A stretch of 64,000 nt of DNA from CAVVSD01 sp963837655 (GTDB lineage Bacteria > Actinomycetota > Thermoleophilia > Solirubrobacterales > Solirubrobacteraceae). The DNA lies in NCBI GenBank assembly GCA_963837655.1, contig CAWIOK010000017.1:124001-188000 (forward strand), written 5' to 3'. A model generated the notes under the pieces. That model made no database searches. It was not told the origin of the DNA and saw only the letters and a program-made list of their open reading frames with translations. The position numbers and the translations under genes were made by a program. Shown in pieces: positions 43,204 to 52,011 of the stretch (the stretch's first letter is position 1; the number at the start of each line of letters is the position of its first letter).

Positions 43204-44347
43204 CCTGCGGGTCAACCCGCTGCTGGAGGCGCAGGGCACGTACCCGTTCGTGCGCCTGACGCAGGCCAAGCAGGCAGCCGCAGCACGCGGCATCGAGATC
43301 ATCGACCTCGGGGTCGGCGAGCCGCGGGAGGCGACGCCGGCCTTCATCAACGACGCGCTCGTCCGCGCGCTGCTTGCCGAGCCGGTCTCGACCTACCCGC
43401 TGGCGGTCGGTCTACCCGAGCTGCGCGAGGCGGCGGCCGGGTGGGTGCATCGACGCTTTGGCGCGCAGGTCGATCCCGACGACGCCGTCATCCCCACGTA
43501 CGGGTCCAAGGAGGCGATCTTCACCCTCGCCCAGGTGCTCGTGCAGCCGGGCCGGGGCGACGTCGTCGCCGTCACGACCCCGGGGTACCCCGTCGGCGCC
43601 CGCGGTGCGGCGTTCGCGGGCGCAGAGGTCGTCGAGCTGCCGCTCTCACACGAGCACGGCTGGCTGCCGGATCTCGACGCCGTCCCGTGGGAGCGCCTCG
43701 TGCTCCTCTGGATCAACTCGCCGAACAACCCGACCGGTGCCGTGGCGCCGCTGCACTGGCTGGCCGAGGCCGCCGAGCGCTGCCGCGAGCACGGCGTGGT
43801 GCTGGCCAGCGACGAGGCCTACTGCGAGCTGTACTTCGGCGCTCCCCCGCCGTCGGCGCTCCAGCTCGGCGACCAGCGCGGGATCCTCGCGTTCCACACG
43901 CTCTCCAAGCGCTCGTCGATGCCGGGCCACCGCTCGGGGTTCGTCGCAGGCGACCCGGAGCTCGTCGGCCTCCTGCGCCGCTTCCGCCCGAGCCTGGGCA
44001 CGGCGCCCCAGGCGTTCGTGCAGCGGGCATCCGTCGCGGCCTGGAACGAGGAGACGCACGTCGACGAGGCTCGTGCCCGGTACGCCGCGAAGCGTGACGC
44101 GCTCCTCCCGGCGCTGCAGGCCGCGGGCCTCGAGCACGTGGGCGGCGACGCGTCGTTCTTCCTGTGGATGCGCGTCCCGGACGGCGACGACGAGGGACTC
44201 GCCGCGCGCTGGCTGGAGCACGGCGTCGTCGCCGCACCCGGCTCCTACCTCGGGGCGGGCGGCGAGGGGCACCTGCGGATCGCCCTCGTGCCCACCGTCG
44301 AGGCGTGCGAGCGTGCGGCGGGGCTTGTGGCACGCTTGGGGACATGA
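43196..44347 (+). CDS. dapC: Succinyldiaminopimelate transaminase
   Basis: 383 residues, fold-type I aminotransferase. N-S-P-N-N-P-T-G (substrate/PLP loop), S-D-E-A-Y and the Schiff-base Lys in T-L-S-K-R-S-S-M are present, and the end R-I-A-L-V-P-T matches the DapC subgroup. It aminates N-succinyl-2-amino-6-ketopimelate. Overlaps with dapE (8 nt) and dapD (ATGA) show the operon is translated as a unit, which supports the assignment over a generic aminotransferase. Confidence 0.87.
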   Translation: MADLRVNPLLEAQGTYPFVRLTQAKQAAAARGIEIIDLGVGEPREATPAFINDALVRALLAEPVSTYPLAVGLPELREAAAGWVHRRFGAQVDPDDAVIPTYGSKEAIFTLAQVLVQPGRGDVVAVTTPGYPVGARGAAFAGAEVVELPLSHEHGWLPDLDAVPWERLVLLWINSPNNPTGAVAPLHWLAEAAERCREHGVVLASDEAYCELYFGAPPPSALQLGDQRGILAFHTLSKRSSMPGHRSGFVAGDPELVGLLRRFRPSLGTAPQAFVQRASVAAWNEETHVDEARARYAAKRDALLPALQAAGLEHVGGDASFFLWMRVPDGDDEGLAARWLEHGVVAAPGSYLGAGGEGHLRIALVPTVEACERAAGLVARLGT

Positions 44348-45201
44348 CGCCGCCCCCGGACACCGACACCGATACCGACCTCGTCGCGCTCGCCGCGCAG
44401 ATCGAGGAGCTCTACGAGAAGCCCACCAGCGACCTGACCGAGGAGGACGCAGCGACCGTCGCGCACGTCATCGACCTGCTCGACGACGGCATCATCCGCG
44501 TCGCCGCGCCGATGACGCCCGGCGCCGGCTGGTCGGTCAACGAGTGGGCCAAGAAGGCGGTGCTGCTGACCTTCCGGACCCGCGGGATGGAGACCGTCGA
44601 ATGCGGTCCCTACGAGTACCACGACAAGCTCGCGCTCAAGACCGGCTACGCGGAGCGCGGCGTCCGCGTCGTGCCGCCGGCGACCGCCCGCCACGGCGCC
44701 TACCTGGCGCCCGGTGTCGTGCTCATGCCGTCCTACGTGAACATCGGCGCCTGGGTCGGCGAGAACACGATGGTCGACACGTGGGCGACGGTCGGGTCGT
44801 GCGCGCAGATCGGGTCCGACGTGCACCTGTCCGGCGGCGTCGGCATCGGCGGAGTGCTCGAGCCGCTGCAGGCCGCGCCCGTCATCGTCGAGGACGGCGC
44901 GTTCGTCGGCTCGCGCTGCATCGTGGTGGAGGGCGTGCGTGTGGGAGCGCGCGCGGTCCTGGGGGCGAACGTCGTGCTGACCGCGACCACGCCCATTATC
45001 GACATGCGCGGCGAGACGAAGGTCGAGATGCGTGGCGAGGTGCCCCCGGGGGCGATCGTGGTGCCGGGGACCCGCACCAAGATGCTCCCGGCCGGCAAGG
45101 CGCGGCTGCCCTGCGCCTACATCATCGGCGACCGCTCGAGCTCGACGGACCTCAAGACGTCGCTCAACGATGCGCTGCGCGAGCACGCCGTCAGCGTCTG
45201 A
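44344..45201 (+). CDS. dapD: Tetrahydrodipicolinate N-succinyltransferase
   Basis: 285 residues. An N-terminal helical domain with W-A-K-K-A-V-L-L-T-F-R is followed by a left-handed beta-helix of hexapeptide repeats (I-G-A-W-V-G-E-N-T-M-V-D-T-W-A-T, V-G-I-G-G-V-L-E-P). The sequence looks like the proteobacterial DapD type rather than the divergent mycobacterial one. It succinylates tetrahydrodipicolinate, the first step of the succinylase branch. Last gene of the dap operon. Confidence 0.9.
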   Translation: MTPPPDTDTDTDLVALAAQIEELYEKPTSDLTEEDAATVAHVIDLLDDGIIRVAAPMTPGAGWSVNEWAKKAVLLTFRTRGMETVECGPYEYHDKLALKTGYAERGVRVVPPATARHGAYLAPGVVLMPSYVNIGAWVGENTMVDTWATVGSCAQIGSDVHLSGGVGIGGVLEPLQAAPVIVEDGAFVGSRCIVVEGVRVGARAVLGANVVLTATTPIIDMRGETKVEMRGEVPPGAIVVPGTRTKMLPAGKARLPCAYIIGDRSSSTDLKTSLNDALREHAVSV

Positions 45202-45363
45202 CGGAGGTAGTGCCGCCGGCCGTTGCCTCGAGGGCTTCGTGCCGCGCTCCGTGCTCGTCCGGGTTCTGCACGGTGGAACGGGCCAGCCCGCGGGGTCCTT
45301 GACGGCCGGAGATCGATCTGGGCAAGCTGCGGTCATCCTGTAGCGCACGGCGAGGAGGCAGCC

Positions 45364-46602
45364 ATGAGCGAGGTCGGCATCGTGGGCGCGGGTACGGCCG
45401 GTCTGCACCTTGCCCTGTTCCTCCAGGCACACGGGCTCGAGCCGACGCTGTACGCCGAGCGGACGGCCGACGATGTGCGAGGTGGACGCCTGCCGAACAC
45501 GGTGGTGCATAACCATCGCACCCGGGCGCGCGAGCGCGAGATCGGCGCGAACCTGTGGGACGAGAGCGGCGTCGACGTCGAGGGCCACTGGTACCAGGTC
45601 CCGCATGACCCCGCGTGGCTGGACTTCGGCGGGTACTTCAGTCGGCCGAGCGTCGCGGTCGACTACCGCGTCTACCAGCCCGCGCTGATGGAGCTGTTCG
45701 AGGGACGCGGTGGCAACGTCGAGGTCGGGACCGTCGACCTTGACGGCCTCGACGATCTTGCGCGCCGGCACGATCTCCTCGTCGTCTGCACGGGGCGCGG
45801 AGCGCTTCGGGACCTCTTTCCGCCGATCCCGGGTCGCTCTCCGTTCACCTCGCCCCCGCGGCTGCTGACGGGCGGCATCTACCGGGGGATCGCCGACGCC
45901 GGCGCTCCGCACCACGTGGTCCTCTCCTTGCTCGGTTCGATTGGAGAGGTCATCAACGCCCCGATCCTCACACGGGACGGCGTGTTCGAGTTCCTGCTGT
46001 TCGAGTGCGTGCCAGACGGCGACTTGGAGCCGCTGGCGACGACGCCGTACGCCGAGGACCCGCAGGCGCACGACCGGCTCACGCTGGAGAACGTCAGGCG
46101 CTATGCACCGCGGGTTGCCGAGCGCGTCGACGATCGCGACTTCGGCGTCATCGACCCCACCAGCATCATCCAGGGTGCGATCCTGCCGGCCGTGCGACAG
46201 TCCTTCGTGCAGCTCGAAGACGGCACCTACGTGATCGCCCTCGGCGACGCCCACGTGCAGATCGACCCGGTCTGCGGTCAGGGCGCAAACGCGGCCTCGC
46301 TCGCAGCGTTCGCGCTGGGCGAGACGATCCTCGAGGGCGGGGCCTTCGACGGGGCGTTCTGCCGGCGCGTCGACGACCGGCGCCTCACCGGCGTGCTCGC
46401 GCCGTTCGAGTTCACGAACTTCATGCTCGCGCCGCAGCCGCAGCTCTTCGATGTCATCGGCCCCATGTCGGAGAACCCAGCGCTGGCCGACGACTTCACC
46501 GAAGGTTTCACTGATCCGGCGCGGCACCTCGAGCATTTCGCCAGCCCCGAGGCCGCCGCCGCGTACGCCGCATCGTTCCACGGCGCTGCAGCGTCCGGTT
46601 AG
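45364..46602 (+). CDS. Second StyA-like FAD monooxygenase
   Basis: 412 residues, same length as the copy at 17136. It has the intact G-A-G-T-A-G-L-H-L-A-L-F FAD motif, G-G-R-L-P-N-T-V-V-H, D-Y-R-V-Y-Q-P and D-P-V-C-G-Q-G-A-N-A-A-S. The C-terminal F-A-S-P-E motif of StyA is kept. No reductase, EthD gene or LysR gene is adjacent. A TTGACG at 45299-45304 could be a -35 but no matching -10 was seen. A GAGGAGG ribosome site (45352-45358) precedes the ATG. Confidence 0.83.
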   Translation: MSEVGIVGAGTAGLHLALFLQAHGLEPTLYAERTADDVRGGRLPNTVVHNHRTRAREREIGANLWDESGVDVEGHWYQVPHDPAWLDFGGYFSRPSVAVDYRVYQPALMELFEGRGGNVEVGTVDLDGLDDLARRHDLLVVCTGRGALRDLFPPIPGRSPFTSPPRLLTGGIYRGIADAGAPHHVVLSLLGSIGEVINAPILTRDGVFEFLLFECVPDGDLEPLATTPYAEDPQAHDRLTLENVRRYAPRVAERVDDRDFGVIDPTSIIQGAILPAVRQSFVQLEDGTYVIALGDAHVQIDPVCGQGANAASLAAFALGETILEGGAFDGAFCRRVDDRRLTGVLAPFEFTNFMLAPQPQLFDVIGPMSENPALADDFTEGFTDPARHLEHFASPEAAAAYAASFHGAAASG

Positions 46603-46949
46603 GACGGCCCAAGCCAATCGCGAGACTGTGGGAAGAACGCGGCAGGCTCGCACGAGAGCAGGACCCACCTGACAGGCACCCCCACCGTCGCCCCGGCCGA
46701 GCGGGCGCCGCTGAGGCATCTCGATCGTGAGCCCGACTGCAACCGGCCGGAGAGTTCTGCACCAGCTCGTGATGGCGCACCCAGCGTCGATCAGGACGTC
46801 CTCAGCACGCGAGAGCCCGGTCCCCGGTGCTCGTGCTCCGCCCGCGCGTGGGGCAGGCGACGAAGTCCGATCCGAACGCTGTGGATGTGCCGAGCCACGT
46901 GCCGGACCGACGGCCCAGGTCCGTTGCCGAGGACTGCCTGCTCGGCCGA
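46603..46949. other. 347-nt intergenic region with no recognised feature
   Basis: Lies between the ends of the second StyA-like gene and the convergent GNAT-ankyrin gene. No convincing coding frame, RNA gene or strong hairpin was seen. The lack of a clear terminator for either gene is notable but not informative. Confidence 0.5.
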
Positions 46950-48044
46950 TCAGGGCTGAGGCGTCAGGAGCTCCTCGGCCTCAGGGTTGTTCAGATGCCG
47001 GGCCCAGTCCAGGGGCGTGGCGTCGTACGTGCGGTCGCGGGCGCCCGGATCAGCCCCCGCGGCGAGCGCGGCGCGCAGGAGGTCGTGGTCGCGGATCCGC
47101 ACGGCCTCGTGCAGCACCGTGCCGCCCATCCGCCCGATCGGCTCGTCGAGCGTGACGCGCTCGAGGCCGGCCGCGCCGTCGAGCTCGTACGCGAGGACCG
47201 CGTCGAGCGGCGCGCCCAGCGCGGCGAGCGCCCGTGCGGCGGCCCGGTACCCGGCGGCCAGGGCGACGTGCGCGAGGCCCATGCCGTTGCCGGGCAGCCG
47301 CTCGCCCACGACGTCCGCCGGCGCCGCCGCCTGGCCGCGACCGGCGGCCTCGGCCGCCGCGACCAACGCCGCCGGCGGTGACGCAGCGAGGCCGTCGGCG
47401 TGGATCCAGAACGTCTGCCCCCACCCCAGCGACCGCGCGCCGACCGAGCGGTACAGCCGCTCGCCGTCGTCGGTCGCGTTCACGGTTGCGACCGTCGCCC
47501 CGGCCCGGCGCGCCGCCGCGAGGGCGGCGACGGTGAGCGCGCGCCCGAGCCCCGTGCGCTGGCGACCTGGGTCGACGCCGACGTCGTAGAGCCCCGCCTC
47601 GTCGCCGACGAGGTGGACGATCGCCGTGCCGCCCGCCGCGCCGGCGGTCCACGAGTCGTGCACCGGTCCGGGCCCGACGCGCACGCGGTCGTCGTCGATG
47701 CGGGGGAGCGCATCGAGGTCGAAGGACATCCAGTGGGCGCTCCAGCCCCACTCGAACCCGCGCGCGACGAGGACGGCGGCGAGCTCGCCGATGGGCGCCA
47801 GGCCGCTCGTCCAGCACCCGATGCCAGTCTGGCCGCGCGCGCGGCAGTCGGCGAGCATCGCGTCGGCGTCCTCGCCGGTGACCTGCGCCGGGAACGGCAG
47901 CGATGCGCCCCTGCCCGGGCCGGACACGATCCAGCGCAGCCCCCCGTGCACCATCACGCCGCCCCCGGCGGCCTCGGCCTGGGCCGTCATCCAGCTCGTG
48001 TGGTTGCGCACCGCGGCGCGGATCGCCGAGTCGTTCTCACCCAT
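46950..48044 (-). CDS. GNAT acetyltransferase fused to ankyrin repeats
   Basis: 364 residues. Residues 1-100 are a partial GNAT-like N-domain, and 110-230 a full GNAT domain with the acetyl-CoA loop V-D-P-G-R-Q-R-T-G-L-G-R-A-L and R-L-Y-R-S-V-G-A. From about 240 come two or more ankyrin-like units: G-M-G-L-A-H-V-A-L-A-A-G-Y, then G-G-T-V-L-H-E-A-V-R-I-R-D-H-D-L-L and D-A-T-P-L-D-W-A. The ankyrin part probably binds a protein target. The ATG at 48044 is 21 nt from the divergent acyl-CoA synthetase. Confidence 0.78.
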   Translation of the reverse strand: MGENDSAIRAAVRNHTSWMTAQAEAAGGGVMVHGGLRWIVSGPGRGASLPFPAQVTGEDADAMLADCRARGQTGIGCWTSGLAPIGELAAVLVARGFEWGWSAHWMSFDLDALPRIDDDRVRVGPGPVHDSWTAGAAGGTAIVHLVGDEAGLYDVGVDPGRQRTGLGRALTVAALAAARRAGATVATVNATDDGERLYRSVGARSLGWGQTFWIHADGLAASPPAALVAAAEAAGRGQAAAPADVVGERLPGNGMGLAHVALAAGYRAAARALAALGAPLDAVLAYELDGAAGLERVTLDEPIGRMGGTVLHEAVRIRDHDLLRAALAAGADPGARDRTYDATPLDWARHLNNPEAEELLTPQP

Positions 48045-48065
48045 GCCTGCTAGAAATTTGCACAC

Positions 48066-49508
48066 ATGTCCCTCCTGCTGCCCCCCGTCCATGAGCTGGA
48101 CGCCGAGCCCGCGCTGCGCTTCGGCGACCGGGAGCTCTCCTACCGCGAGCTGCGTGACGCCGCGGCCGCCGTCGCCGAGAGCCTGCGCGGCGTCGGCCGC
48201 GCCGCCGTCTGGGCGGAGTCCACGCTCGAGACCTGCGTCGCCGTGGTCGGCGGCCTCACCGCCGGGATCCCGCTTGTCCCGCTGAACCCGAAGCTGGGCG
48301 TCAGCGAGCTCGGCCACATCCTCAGCGACTCGCAGCCGGAGGTCGTCCTCGGCGCCCCGGCGGGCGCGCTCGACGCCGTCGACGCGCCGCCGCCGATCGC
48401 CGCGGTGGACATCGACGCCAAGGGCGGCGAGCTGCCATCCGACGAGAGCCTCGACGACGACCACACGGCGCTCGTCATCTACACGTCGGGCACGACCGGG
48501 CGGCCGAAGGGCGCGCTCATGCCGCGCCGGGCCATCTCGTCGAACCTCGACGCGCTGGCCGACGCGTGGGACTGGACCGGCGCGGACCGCCTCGTGCATG
48601 CGCTCCCGCTCTTCCACGTGCACGGCCTGGTCCTCGGGACCCTGGGGCCGCTGCGCCTCGGCGGCCACATGCGACACCTCGTGCGCTTCGACGCTGCGAC
48701 GGCGGCAGCCGCGCTCCTCGACGGCGGGACGATGCTGTTCGGCGTCCCCACCATGTACCACCGGATCGCGGCCGGCGCAGAGACCGACAGCACCGTCGCC
48801 GACGGCCTGCGCTCGGCACGTCTGCTCGTCTCGGGCTCCGCACCGCTCCCTGCCCCGCTCTTCACCCGCATCGAGCAGGCGACGGGGCAGCAGGTGGTCG
48901 AGCGCTACGGCCTGACCGAGACGCTCATGAACACCGCGGGGCGCGCGGACGGCGTCCGCAAGCCCGGCTACGTCGGGCTGCCGCTCCCCAACGTCGAGCT
49001 GCGGATCGTCCTGGACGAGGGTGGCGATCTCACCGACTTCGACGGCGAGACGATCGGCGAGGTCGCGGTGCGCGGGCCGAACGTGTTCACCGGATACCTC
49101 AACCGTCCCGACGCGACGGCGGAGTCGATGCGCGACGGGTGGTTCTTCACCGGCGACCTGGCCACGCGCTCGCCCGACGGCTACGTCCGGATCGTGGGAC
49201 GACGCTCGACCGACCTCATCAAGACCGGCGGCTACAAGGTCGGGGCAGGCGAGATCGAGGTCTCGCTGCTCGAGCATCCCGCCGTGTCGGAGGTCGCCGT
49301 GACCGCCGGGCCCGACGAGGACCTCGGCGAGCGGATCATCGCGTGGGTCGTCGCCGAGGACACGTCCGCGACGCCCGACCCCTCCGACCTCATCAACCAC
49401 GTCGCCCAGCAGCTCGCGCCGCACAAGCGCCCGCGGGAGGTCCACTTCCTCGACGAGCTGCCACGCAACGCGATGGGCAAGGTCGTCAAGCAGCGCCTGG
49501 GCACGTGA
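48066..49508 (+). CDS. Acyl-CoA synthetase, malonyl-CoA synthetase (MatB)-like
   Basis: 480 residues of the ANL superfamily: Y-T-S-G-T-T-G-R-P-K-G loop, H-A-L-P-L-F-H-V-H-G-L (a MatB-type stretch), R-I-V-G-R-R-S-T-D-L-I-K-T-G-G-Y-K-V hinge and catalytic Lys in N-A-M-G-K-V-V-K. The G-A-G-E-I-E after the hinge is shared with actinobacterial MatB. It probably makes malonyl- or methylmalonyl-CoA, but other short acyl substrates are possible. It overlaps the enoyl-CoA hydratase gene (GTGA). Confidence 0.82.
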   Translation: MSLLLPPVHELDAEPALRFGDRELSYRELRDAAAAVAESLRGVGRAAVWAESTLETCVAVVGGLTAGIPLVPLNPKLGVSELGHILSDSQPEVVLGAPAGALDAVDAPPPIAAVDIDAKGGELPSDESLDDDHTALVIYTSGTTGRPKGALMPRRAISSNLDALADAWDWTGADRLVHALPLFHVHGLVLGTLGPLRLGGHMRHLVRFDAATAAAALLDGGTMLFGVPTMYHRIAAGAETDSTVADGLRSARLLVSGSAPLPAPLFTRIEQATGQQVVERYGLTETLMNTAGRADGVRKPGYVGLPLPNVELRIVLDEGGDLTDFDGETIGEVAVRGPNVFTGYLNRPDATAESMRDGWFFTGDLATRSPDGYVRIVGRRSTDLIKTGGYKVGAGEIEVSLLEHPAVSEVAVTAGPDEDLGERIIAWVVAEDTSATPDPSDLINHVAQQLAPHKRPREVHFLDELPRNAMGKVVKQRLGT

Positions 49509-50281
49509 CCGGCCTCGCGGGGCAGCTCGTCATCGAGCGCCCTGCGGAAGGGGTCACCGTTCTACGCATCGAGCGTCCCGAGCGCCGCGGGGCGCTGTCG
49601 GCGGGGATCCTCGAGGCGCTGCGGGCGGCGTTCGCCGCCGCCGAGGACGGGTGTCTCGTCGTCACCGGGACGGGCGAGATCTTCTCCGCCGGCTACGACC
49701 TCAGCGGCATCGGCGACCCGGTCGATCCCGAGGTCGCGCACGCGACGATCGCCCCGGAGACGGTCGCTGCGCTCGACGCGCTGCAGTCCTGTCGCGTCCC
49801 GGTCATCGCGGCGTTGAACGGCCCGGCGCTCGGCGGCGGCCTCGAGCTCGCGCTGGGGTGCGACGTGCGCTTCGCGGTGCCGGGCGCCTATCTCGCCGCT
49901 CCGGCAGGCAGGCTCGGCCTCGTCTACTCGCCCGGCGGCCTGGCGCGCGTCCTCCGCGGGCTCCCCGCGTCGCTGGCGGCCGAGCTGTTCGTGCTCGGAC
50001 GCCACGTCGATGCCCAACGCGCGCAAGCGCTCGGCGCGCTGACGGAGATCGTCGCGCCCGCCGATCTGCAGTCGGTGGCGCTCATGGCCGCGCAGGAGGT
50101 CCTCGCGCAGGGACCCGGCGCGGTGCGCGCCAACACGCTGGCGCTGCGGGCACTGCGCGCGGGCGCCGACGACGCGGTCCGCGCGGACCTCGCCGCGACC
50201 CGTCGCGCAGGGATGCGCTCGGCGGAGTTCGCCGAGGGCGTCGCGGCGTTTCGCGGACGCCGCGACCCCGACTGGGGTTAG
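49505..50281 (+). CDS. Enoyl-CoA hydratase/isomerase family protein
   Basis: 258 residues of the crotonase fold. The oxyanion-hole parts are F-S-A-G-Y-D-L and the G-P-A-L-G-G-G-L-E-L-A-L turn. In the catalytic Glu positions, A-P-A-G-R-L-G-L-V-Y-S has Gly-Arg rather than the usual Glu pair, so the reaction may differ from hydration. It is translationally coupled to the acyl-CoA synthetase. The stop overlaps the convergent dapF by 4 nt. Confidence 0.8.
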   Translation: MTGLAGQLVIERPAEGVTVLRIERPERRGALSAGILEALRAAFAAAEDGCLVVTGTGEIFSAGYDLSGIGDPVDPEVAHATIAPETVAALDALQSCRVPVIAALNGPALGGGLELALGCDVRFAVPGAYLAAPAGRLGLVYSPGGLARVLRGLPASLAAELFVLGRHVDAQRAQALGALTEIVAPADLQSVALMAAQEVLAQGPGAVRANTLALRALRAGADDAVRADLAATRRAGMRSAEFAEGVAAFRGRRDPDWG

Positions 50282-51096
50282 AACGCCCCGAGCGCGGCCA
50301 CGAGCTCGGGATCGAGCTCTGCGGCGAACACCGGCACCGCCCAGCCCGCGAGGTCGACGTGCAGGTCCTCGCCGACGTCGACCGTCAGCTCGCCGCCGTC
50401 CAGTTCGACGGTCACCGGCGAGTCGCCGCCGCGCAGGACATGCGCGATCGCCGCGCCGGTCGCCCCGGTGCCGGAGGACAGCGTCTCCCCCACCCCGCGC
50501 TCGAAGATGCGCGCCCGGATCGTGTCCGGCCCGAGCTCGCACCACCAGCTGACGTTCGTGCGATCGGGGAACAGCGGGTGGTGCTCGATCGCAGGCCCGA
50601 TCGCGGGCAGGTCGAGCGCCTCCAGCTCATCGCGCTCGGCCATCCGGATCGCCGTCTGGGGGTTGCCGATCTCGACGTGCTGGTAGGCCCAGCGGCGTCC
50701 GTCGGCCTCCAGCTCTCCCTCGCCGCGCAGCCGCGCACGGCCCATGTCGACGGTGCAGTGCGTCTCGGACTCGATGCGCGGGCGCAGCTCGCCGGCAACG
50801 GTCTGGATCGAGAACTCGCGCGCGTCGGTCCAGCCGCGGCGATGCAGGTACATGATCGCCTCGCGGGCGCCGTTGCCCGACAGCTCGGCCTCCGAGCCGT
50901 CCGGGTTGAAGATCCGCAGGCGGGCGACGAACCCGGGCTCGTCCGCCGGTGTGAGCTCGAGCACGCCGTCCGCGCCGACCCCGTGGTGGCGGTCGCAGAG
51001 CAGGCGGACGCGGGCGGGCGTCAGCGCGAACGGCAGGCTCGCCGCCTCGAGGACGATGTAGTCGTTGCCCAGGGCCTGCCACTTCTCGACGCGCAT
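50278..51096 (-). CDS. dapF: Diaminopimelate epimerase-like protein with both catalytic Cys replaced by Ser
   Basis: 272 residues, the normal DapF length, both domains present. A-L-G-N-D-Y-I-V at the start, N-P-D-G-S-E-A-E-L-S-G-N-G and G-V-G-E-T-L-S-S-G-T-G-A are the two active-site loops. In known DapF the loops read M-C-G-N-G and A-C-G-T-G; here S73 and S208 occupy those catalytic positions. The ATG at 51096 gives the classic N-terminus. The product expected in the lysine/DAP pathway is meso-DAP. It follows miaA on the same strand in an 'ATG...' run; both are transcribed leftward. Confidence 0.85.
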   Translation of the reverse strand: MRVEKWQALGNDYIVLEAASLPFALTPARVRLLCDRHHGVGADGVLELTPADEPGFVARLRIFNPDGSEAELSGNGAREAIMYLHRRGWTDAREFSIQTVAGELRPRIESETHCTVDMGRARLRGEGELEADGRRWAYQHVEIGNPQTAIRMAERDELEALDLPAIGPAIEHHPLFPDRTNVSWWCELGPDTIRARIFERGVGETLSSGTGATGAAIAHVLRGGDSPVTVELDGGELTVDVGEDLHVDLAGWAVPVFAAELDPELVAALGAF

Positions 51097-51107
51097 CGGC
51101 GCGGACC

Positions 51108-51992
51108 CTACGGCAGCAGCCCGGCGGCGACGTCGGCCGGGTCGCGGCCGGTGACGTCCACGAGCTCCGCGCCCGGCAGCTTGCGCATCCACGTGAGCTG
51201 GCGCTTGGCGTAGCGGCGGGTGCGGGTCTTCATGGCCTCGACGTCCCCGGCCAGCAGCTCGGCGAACCCGAGCGCCGCGCGGGCGGTCGGCGACGCGCCC
51301 GCCGCGTCCGCGCGGCGGACCTCATCGACGACCCCGGCGGCGATCATGGCGTCGACCCGGGCGTCGATGCGCAGGGCGAGCGCCGGACGATCCATCGTGA
51401 GGCCGACGAGCCGGGTGGGATGGCGGGTCGCCTCGGTCCAGAGCTGGCCGTCGTCCTCGTACGCGATGCCCTGGTCGTGCAGCTCCAGCGCGCGGAGGAC
51501 ACGTGTGCGATCGCTCGGCAGGATGCGGGCGGCGACGTCCGGCAGCACGGCCTGCAGGCGGCCGTGGAGCACCTCTGGGCCGTCGGCCTCCAGCTCGGAG
51601 GTCAGCCGTTCGCGAACGCCCGGCCGCGGTGGCGGGCGCAACGCGAGATCAGCGAGCGCGGCGCGCAGGTACAGGCCGGTGCCGCCGACGACGATCGGCG
51701 TCGCGCCGGTCGCGAGCAGCTCGTCGATCTCTGCGTGGGCGAGCCGCGCGTACGCGCCGGCCGAGCACGTCTCCGTCACGGGGACGAAGCCGACGAGCCG
51801 ATGCTCGAGCTCCGCCCGCTGTGCCGGATCGGCGACGCCCGTCAGGATCTCGAGACCCTCGTACACCTGCAGCGCATCGGCGCCGACGGCGACCGGCCGC
51901 TCGCCTCGGTCCCGCAGGCGCCGGGCGAGCGCGACGGCGACGTCGGTCTTCCCCACCGCGGTGGGTCCGAAGAGGGCGAGCACGCGGGTCAC
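51108..51992 (-). CDS. miaA: tRNA dimethylallyltransferase
   Basis: 294 residues. The P-loop is L-F-G-P-T-A-V-G-K-T; A-D-A-L-Q-V-Y-E-G-L follows (usually A-D-S-x-Q), and V-V-G-G-T-G-L-Y-L-R-A and R-Y-A-K-R-Q-L-T-W are typical MiaA motifs. It adds an isopentenyl group to A37 of tRNAs reading U-starting codons, making the substrate for MiaB, also in this window. The start is GTG at 51992; dapF begins 11 nt after its stop. Confidence 0.92.
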   Translation of the reverse strand: MTRVLALFGPTAVGKTDVAVALARRLRDRGERPVAVGADALQVYEGLEILTGVADPAQRAELEHRLVGFVPVTETCSAGAYARLAHAEIDELLATGATPIVVGGTGLYLRAALADLALRPPPRPGVRERLTSELEADGPEVLHGRLQAVLPDVAARILPSDRTRVLRALELHDQGIAYEDDGQLWTEATRHPTRLVGLTMDRPALALRIDARVDAMIAAGVVDEVRRADAAGASPTARAALGFAELLAGDVEAMKTRTRRYAKRQLTWMRKLPGAELVDVTGRDPADVAAGLLP

Positions 51993-52011
51993 GAGGGATA
52001 TGGTGCCTGGA

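Noticed and set aside
45299..45304. TTGACG as a -35 box for the second StyA-like gene
   Set aside because: No acceptable -10 element occurs 15-19 nt downstream.
48045..49445. N-terminal extension of the GNAT-ankyrin frame
   Set aside because: The upstream part is antisense to the acyl-CoA synthetase; the protein start at 48044 fits the GNAT domain.
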